In this document: in pieces, positions 7,350 through 10,622 of the stretch
Layout of the letters: every line of letters starts with the position of its first letter
Position numbering within the stretch: the first letter of the stretch is position 1
Assembly: GCA_964614855.1 (NCBI GenBank)
Contig: CAZTMX010000095.1
Coordinates: forward strand, 1-10,622
Length of the DNA stretch: 10,622 nucleotides
From: CAWJHE01 sp964614855
GTDB lineage: Bacteria; Chloroflexota; Anaerolineae; Anaerolineales; UBA4823
Direction: 5' to 3'
Translations under genes and position numbers: made by a program
The notes under the pieces: generated by a model
Database searches by the model: none
What the model saw: the letters and a program-made list of their open reading frames with translations, nothing else
What the model was told of the DNA's origin: nothing

Positions 7350-7859
7350 CTACTTTCTTTCCCAGGCGACGACAATTGCGCCGATCAACGCGGCCAGCAG
7401 CAAAATTGACGCCAGCTCGAAAGGCAGCACATACGCATCAGGAGATACCAGGGCAACACCCAGATCTTCCAAAATCTTTTCAGGTCTGGCGAGTGGCGCT
7501 AATGCTGTGCTGATGCCGGGCCAGCTACTGAGCACAAAGAACAACGCAGCAATACTTGCCAGGCCTAGAAATGCCGCCCACCCCCAGTTTGCATTGAAGC
7601 GCGGGCCGGTATCACTGGCGATTTTTCTGGTCATCATAATGGCGAAGATCATCAAAATCGCGATCGCCCCGATATATACAACAATCTGGACAACAGCCAG
7701 AAAGCCTGCTTCAAGCAGCACATAAGCAACCGCAACACCGAACAAAGCCACAACCAGCCACAAAGCTGAGTGGACCAGGTTGCGTACGGTTACCACCATC
7801 AACGCAGCGCCAAGTGTGACCGCTGCCATCAAAATGAAAATGATCTGTACAGGAGTCAT
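7350..7859 (-). CDS. nuoJ: NADH-quinone oxidoreductase subunit J (NuoJ)
   Basis: NuoJ is a core membrane subunit of complex I whose third helix carries a pi-bulge and takes part in coupling quinone chemistry to proton movement. The product is 169 residues, normal size, with five predicted membrane segments (about 4-25, 30-50, 53-77, 93-111 and 143-165). The diagnostic third helix is clear: FLAVVQIVVYIGAIAILMIF at 53-72, including the conserved tyrosine Y62. The C-terminal FELASILLLAALIGAIVVA is also typical. The ATG at 7859 follows a GGAG (7870-7867) 7 bases upstream. Twelve bases separate it from nuoH. nuoI normally lies between nuoH and nuoJ, and there is no room for it here. Confidence 0.97.
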   Translation of the reverse strand: MTPVQIIFILMAAVTLGAALMVVTVRNLVHSALWLVVALFGVAVAYVLLEAGFLAVVQIVVYIGAIAILMIFAIMMTRKIASDTGPRFNANWGWAAFLGLASIAALFFVLSSWPGISTALAPLARPEKILEDLGVALVSPDAYVLPFELASILLLAALIGAIVVAWERK

Positions 7860-7871
7860 AGGCTTACTCCA

Positions 7872-9104
7872 CTATTGAGAGATAGGTACTGCCGGTGCAG
7901 CATTGCTTCCAGCAGCAATAATTGCATTCTCAGGGCTGGCGATTGGTTTCGGCTCCGCTACACGTTGCCGCTCGACTGTGGCATGACGCCGCAGCAAGAT
8001 TAGCGTCACCCACAGGATGCCTCCATTTGCCAGGAACAACCCAAGGACATAGACTGCCCGGGATGAACCAATGAGCAGCTTATCCACCACCGCGGTAACC
8101 AGCAGCGTAACCAGAGATAGCGGAACCAGGAATTTCCAATTGAAATTAAGCATGTGATCTATGCGGATACGCGGCATCGAGTATTTGATCCACATGATTA
8201 CCCAGTAGAAGAAAAAGGCCTTGATGAACAGATAAAGGACACCCAGGATCGGAAATGCCTCGGCGCCTGGTCCGCGCCACCCGCCAAAGAACAAAGAACT
8301 TACCAGGGCGGAAACGGTGAGGGCATGCAGAAGCTCACCAGCATAAAACATACCAAATTTCATGCCGGAATATTCAATATGGTACCCGGCAACAATTTCG
8401 GACTCCGCCTCATTGAGATCGAATGGCGAGCGCCCTAATTCTGCAATCGAGCTGATGAAAAAAATCAGCGCTGCAATGGGAGCCAAAACGATAAACCACA
8501 CATCCTGGGCGTTTACAATTTGATTGATGCTCATGGAGCGTGCCAGGATGACCGGGACGATCAACGAAATCACCATTGGCACTTCGTAAGAGACAACTTG
8601 CGCTACCATTCTAAACGCCCCAAGCAAGGCATATTTATTATTGGACGCCCAACCAGCCATCAGGATGCCCAGGGTAGAGATAGCGCCTACAGCAACAATA
8701 TACAGCACACCGACATTCAGGTCCGCACCCAAAACCGTCGGCGCAAATGGGATGACTGCCCAAAGTAAGAGCACAGTTGCCAATGCGATGATGGGTGGAA
8801 TATTGAAGACCACCCGATCAGCCCCTTCAGGGATAAGGTCCTCCTTGATAAGAAGCTTGATCACATCAGCCAAGGGTTGGATCAAACCAAAAGGTCCCAG
8901 GCGGTTGGGACCCAGGCGGTCTTGAAAGCGGGCAACTACCTTTCTTTCCACCCAGACCAGCAGGATATCAACCACCAGGACAAACATTGATATCGCAAGC
9001 ACGCCAAGCAGCACCATAAGGAAGTTCACCAGACCGGAATTCATCCCCCAGCTGGTGAACAAACCCTCTAGCCAGTTTGCTATGGAATTGACTGGATCAG
9101 CCAT
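7872..9104 (-). CDS. nuoH: NADH-quinone oxidoreductase subunit H (NuoH), with C-terminal extension
   Basis: NuoH anchors the peripheral arm to the membrane and forms much of the ubiquinone or menaquinone entry chamber. The product is 410 residues, versus about 325 in E. coli. The family signature is present: ERKVVARFQDRLGPNR from 53, IKLLIKEDLIPEGADR at 82-97, RSPFDLNEAESEIVAGYHIE at 225-244 followed by YSGMKFGMF, and MPRIRIDHML at 310-319. A C-terminal part unlike E. coli follows the usual last helix: another membrane segment at about 351-371, then a tail of about 39 residues rich in Ala, Pro and Arg. ATG at 9104 has AGGAG (9115-9111) 6 bases upstream. It begins the tight H-J-K-L-M-M-N block, but a terminator-like hairpin separates it from nuoA. 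Confidence 0.97.
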   Translation of the reverse strand: MADPVNSIANWLEGLFTSWGMNSGLVNFLMVLLGVLAISMFVLVVDILLVWVERKVVARFQDRLGPNRLGPFGLIQPLADVIKLLIKEDLIPEGADRVVFNIPPIIALATVLLLWAVIPFAPTVLGADLNVGVLYIVAVGAISTLGILMAGWASNNKYALLGAFRMVAQVVSYEVPMVISLIVPVILARSMSINQIVNAQDVWFIVLAPIAALIFFISSIAELGRSPFDLNEAESEIVAGYHIEYSGMKFGMFYAGELLHALTVSALVSSLFFGGWRGPGAEAFPILGVLYLFIKAFFFYWVIMWIKYSMPRIRIDHMLNFNWKFLVPLSLVTLLVTAVVDKLLIGSSRAVYVLGLFLANGGILWVTLILLRRHATVERQRVAEPKPIASPENAIIAAGSNAAPAVPISQ

Positions 9105-9140
9105 AACTCTCTCCTGACAGGATTTTTTATTGCCAACACA

Positions 9141-9204
9141 AAAAGCCTTCTAAAACATAAAAAGCTGATTGTGTGAGCATCAGCTTTCTATGGTACAGGC
9201 TTTT
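9141..9204 (-). terminator. Nested intrinsic-terminator-like hairpin between nuoA and nuoH
   Basis: On the minus strand a perfect 9-bp stem, AAAGCTGAT (9187-9179) with ATCAGCTTT (9169-9161), encloses a 9-base loop. It is followed by TTATGTTTT, so the transcript has a U-rich tail directly after the stem. A second, outer inverted repeat, AAAAGCC (9204-9198) with GGCTTTT (9147-9141), brackets the first and also ends in T's. The T-tracts point to termination of leftward transcripts, just after the nuoA stop at 9210. It may be a partial terminator or attenuator setting nuoA apart from the rest, or nuoH may have its own promoter. Confidence 0.7.
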
Positions 9205-9209
9205 ACAGA

Positions 9210-9572
9210 CTAAGACCACTCCAATGCGCCTTTTTGCCAAAGGTAGACTAACCCGGCAATAAGGATCAGAATAAAGAGCGCACCTTCGAAGACCGCAAAA
9301 AGCGCCAGACGATCAAAGGCTACCGCCCACGGAAACAAGAACACCATCTCCACGTCAAAAACCAGGAACACAAGGGCAAAGATGTAGTATTGAACCTTGA
9401 ATTGGATCCAGGTTTGACCTACGGTCTCAATACCGCATTCATAAGTCTGCTGCTTGATCGTATTCGGTTTTTTAGGAGCGATGAGGAGAGGAATCAGGTA
9501 CGCGGCGGCAAGCGGAAAAATAGGAGCCAGCACAAGAAAAACCCCTATATATAACCACTCTTGACTTGGCAT
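9210..9572 (-). CDS. nuoA: NADH-quinone oxidoreductase subunit A (NuoA)
   Basis: NuoA is a small membrane subunit at the junction of the membrane and peripheral arms of complex I; its first loop helps shape the quinone cavity. The product is 120 residues with three membrane segments (about 7-31, 62-86 and 88-112). The family signature is clear: TYECGIETVGQTWIQFKVQY from 43, with C46 in the loop, followed by FDVEMVFLFPWA at 72-83 with D73 and E75. I start at ATG 9572. The frame extends two codons further to a GTG at 9578, but that GTG overlaps the ribosome site AAGGAG (9583-9578), which is ideally spaced for the ATG. It is the first nuo gene of the locus, yet nuoB does not follow it. A terminator-like hairpin does, then nuoH. 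Confidence 0.96.
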   Translation of the reverse strand: MPSQEWLYIGVFLVLAPIFPLAAAYLIPLLIAPKKPNTIKQQTYECGIETVGQTWIQFKVQYYIFALVFLVFDVEMVFLFPWAVAFDRLALFAVFEGALFILILIAGLVYLWQKGALEWS

Positions 9573-9577
9573 ATGCA

Positions 9578-9583
9578 CTCCTT
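9578..9583 (-). promoter_or_regulatory. Ribosome binding site of nuoA, fixing its start
   Basis: The minus strand reads AAGGAG at 9583-9578, 5 bases before the ATG at 9572-9570. The alternative GTG at 9578-9576 begins inside this site and so cannot use it. Confidence 0.8.
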
Positions 9584-9642
9584 GTTGTTCTATTTATTGG
9601 TTTTGTATCTCTGACGCGCTTGAGTACCCATATACGCCGGGA

Positions 9643-9668
9643 TAACTTGCACATTTTACCACAAGTTA
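9643..9668 (-). promoter_or_regulatory. Candidate nuoA promoter (extended -10) bracketed by a perfect inverted repeat
   Basis: On the minus strand TGGTAAAAT (9661-9653) matches an extended -10 element; the best -35-like hexamer at normal spacing is poor, as is common for extended -10 promoters. Arms TAACTTG and CAAGTTA (9643-9649 and 9662-9668 on the plus strand), separated by 12 bases, flank this element exactly. The arms' centres are 19 bases apart, about two helical turns, which suits a dimeric regulator that would block polymerase. Transcription would begin near 9646, giving a leader of about 70 bases before nuoA. The regulator is unknown. Confidence 0.45.
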
Positions 9669-9774
9669 AGATTTCTTTAAGTATTCACAAGCTGTTGGAA
9701 GGTGTTTTTAATATCCTCAATCAATTCACTCTTATTTTAATCAGTTGCAGAGAACTGAATCCAGAAAAAGATAC

Positions 9775-9799
9775 TATAATATTTAGACACATGATGTGT
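9775..9799. promoter_or_regulatory. TATAAT element next to a 13-base palindrome
   Basis: On the plus strand a perfect -10 hexamer TATAAT (9775-9780) is followed 6 bases later by ACACATGATGTGT (9787-9799), a perfect 6+1+6 palindrome placed where transcription would begin. No good -35 lies at 16-18 bases; the nearest TTG-type hexamer (TTGCAG, 9745) is 24 bases away. On the minus strand TTGCAC, an 18-base spacer and TATTAT also overlap the site, with the palindrome inside the spacer. Either reading is a repressor-type arrangement, and the direction is undecided. Confidence 0.3.
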
Positions 9800-9946
9800 G
9801 TGCAAATTTCTGGCACAGCATTGACTTACAATTTTTTTCTGCTCAGCTCACTATTATGAGCCGGCATTGAACTAAAGATCATTGGCTGGTGTATTTCATA
9901 GTGATGACAGGTGTTTTTTCAGCTGATTGGATGAGAATTGTTTTTC

Positions 9947-10622
9947 ATGGAACAAGATAAAACATCCATTCGATGGTGGGATTTCCTCGCTGGCACCCTT
10001 TTAATGGCTGCTTTGCTGACCGCTGCCTCGCGCCTGGTAGTGACACAATGGACGGACCACCTTGCAATCACCCAAACACTTGTGTTTTTTGGTGTTCTTG
10101 CTGGTCTTGCTCTGGGAAAGAGCCGGTTTACGCAGGCTACCTGTCTGGTTTTTGCTGCAGCCTACGGTACTTTTGCCATTCCCTGGCAGTTGGGAATGAC
10201 AATTTCTGCCGAGCTGCTTTGGGGCGAAAGATTGCTGATCCTGGTTAATCGTCTGTCGGTGATCATCTACCAGCTTGTAAATGGAAGCCAGGTAGAAGAC
10301 TCCCTGCTATTCATAGTAATCATGTGCATGCTTTTTTGGACACTGGCGGTCCATGCTGGGTACACCCTGGTACGCCACGGCAGCGCGTGGGGCAGCCTGC
10401 TGCCGACAGGTGTCACAATTTTCATCATCCATGCTTTTGATCCGTTAGTCACTCGCCGCACATGGTACCTGGCAGCTTTTATCCTGTTTTCTCTGATCAT
10501 TGTTGCGCGCATGGTCTTCCTTCAGCGGCAGAAACGTTGGCAAGACACTCGCACCGCTCTACCCCCTCATTTGGGGATGGATTATATCCAATTCACCATC
10601 CTGGCCACATTTCTGATCGTCT
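9947..10622 (+). CDS. Polytopic membrane protein, likely N-terminal part of a transglutaminase-like (TgpA/DUF3488-type) protein (partial at right edge)
   Basis: An ATG at 9947 opens a frame that runs without a stop to the right edge, 225 residues and incomplete. A short head (MEQDKTSIRWWDF) is followed by a series of hydrophobic segments (about 13-32, 41-57, 64-83, 118-141, 150-165 and 172-192) and another beginning near 213. The features IPWQLG (78-83), GERLL (93-97), a polar stretch GSQVEDSLL (113-121), FWTLAVHAGYTLVRHG and RRTWYLA recall, from memory, the membrane half of Chloroflexota proteins that carry a transglutaminase-like domain further on. The catalytic part would lie beyond the window, so function cannot be confirmed. 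No clear Shine-Dalgarno precedes the ATG. An in-frame TTG at 9938 is a possible earlier start; a stop at 9932 limits the frame. It is divergent from nuoA and probably unrelated to complex I. Confidence 0.6.
   Translation, partial: MEQDKTSIRWWDFLAGTLLMAALLTAASRLVVTQWTDHLAITQTLVFFGVLAGLALGKSRFTQATCLVFAAAYGTFAIPWQLGMTISAELLWGERLLILVNRLSVIIYQLVNGSQVEDSLLFIVIMCMLFWTLAVHAGYTLVRHGSAWGSLLPTGVTIFIIHAFDPLVTRRTWYLAAFILFSLIIVARMVFLQRQKRWQDTRTALPPHLGMDYIQFTILATFLIV

Larger units (their letters stand above)
9573..9946. other. Divergent AT-rich intergenic region
   Basis: This 374-base stretch separates nuoA (leftward) from the membrane-protein gene (rightward). It is visibly richer in A and T than the genes beside it. 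It holds the nuoA ribosome site, the nuoA promoter/operator candidate, a perfect TATAAT (9775-9780) and a 13-base palindrome (9787-9799). A short open frame across 9566-9859 on the plus strand has no coding character, and I see no other gene or structured RNA here. Confidence 0.7.

Noticed and set aside
7204..7725. 173-residue open frame on the plus strand opposite nuoK and nuoJ
   Set aside because: It lies antisense to two certain genes, has low-complexity Ala/Ile/Ser/Thr composition typical of a reversed membrane-protein frame, and has no credible ribosome site.
199..9104. Frequent short CCAGGAT/ATCCTGG-like words across the window as a dispersed signal
   Set aside because: They fall in coding frames as common Ile-Leu-Ala/Gly codon runs of membrane proteins and show no regular spacing.
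9573..9578. Two-codon N-terminal extension of NuoA from a GTG at 9578
   Set aside because: The GTG overlaps the AAGGAG ribosome site, which is correctly placed for the ATG at 9572.
9745..9780. TTGCAG plus TATAAT as a complete plus-strand promoter
   Set aside because: The spacer is 24 bases, too long for a sigma70-type promoter; only the -10 and palindrome are kept as candidates.
9566..9859. 97-residue plus-strand frame in the divergent intergenic region
   Set aside because: It starts inside nuoA, has no ribosome site or recognisable motif, and overlaps the promoter/operator elements.
9846..9861. Hairpin GCTCA-CTATTA-TGAGC in the divergent region as a terminator
   Set aside because: The stem is 5 bp and the T-run lies upstream on the plus strand, so it would not work as an intrinsic terminator in either direction.
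9973..10248. 91-residue plus-strand frame inside the right-edge membrane-protein gene
   Set aside because: It is another frame of the 9947 gene, which is longer, open to the window edge and has regular membrane-segment composition; the alternative is Cys- and Pro-rich without motifs.
1..10622. CRISPR arrays, insertion sequences, tRNA or rRNA genes, defence or phage genes
   Set aside because: No repeat-spacer pattern, transposase-like frame, cloverleaf or rRNA-like stretch was seen; apart from the edges the window is a respiratory-gene cluster.

Overview
The window looks like a chromosomal segment from an anaerobic or facultative member of the Chloroflexota, probably class Anaerolineae. This is inferred from two tandem nuoM genes, the style of the proteins, and a divergent polytopic membrane protein resembling the N-terminal half of Chloroflexota transglutaminase-like proteins. 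No rRNA or other phylogenetic marker is present, so the assignment is tentative. Base composition is near 50% GC, and the coding frames are intact throughout.

Layout. Positions 1-75 (minus strand) hold the first 25 codons of a gene running off the left edge, possibly an AtpZ/AtpI-like gene opening an ATP synthase operon. It has its own promoter only 9 bases from the start codon. Positions 199-9572 (minus strand) carry the membrane-arm genes of respiratory complex I, in transcription order nuoA, nuoH, nuoJ, nuoK, nuoL, nuoM1, nuoM2, nuoN. Positions 9573-9946 are an AT-rich divergent intergenic region with a good promoter/operator candidate for nuoA. From 9947 to the right edge (plus strand) lies the start of the polytopic membrane protein gene, cut by the window.

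How the genes work together. NuoA, H, J and K form the proximal membrane part that meets the quinone site and the E-channel. NuoN, two NuoM copies and NuoL are antiporter-like proton-translocating modules. No peripheral-arm gene (nuoB, C, D, E, F, G, I) is present, although both boundaries of the cluster are visible, so electron-input subunits must be encoded elsewhere if the complex is complete.

Main points of interest. (1) Two NuoM paralogues lie between NuoL and NuoN, matching the '2M' type of complex I with an extra antiporter-like module. (2) The lateral segment of NuoL is about 27 residues longer than usual and appears to contain a 27-residue tandem duplication, about the length needed to reach past one more module. 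(3) The second NuoM has leucine where the TM7 pumping lysine is expected. (4) An intrinsic-terminator-like, nested hairpin separates nuoA from nuoH. (5) A perfect 7-bp inverted repeat brackets an extended -10 element upstream of nuoA. The complex I gene calls are secure. The regulatory sites and mechanistic readings are inferences from sequence.
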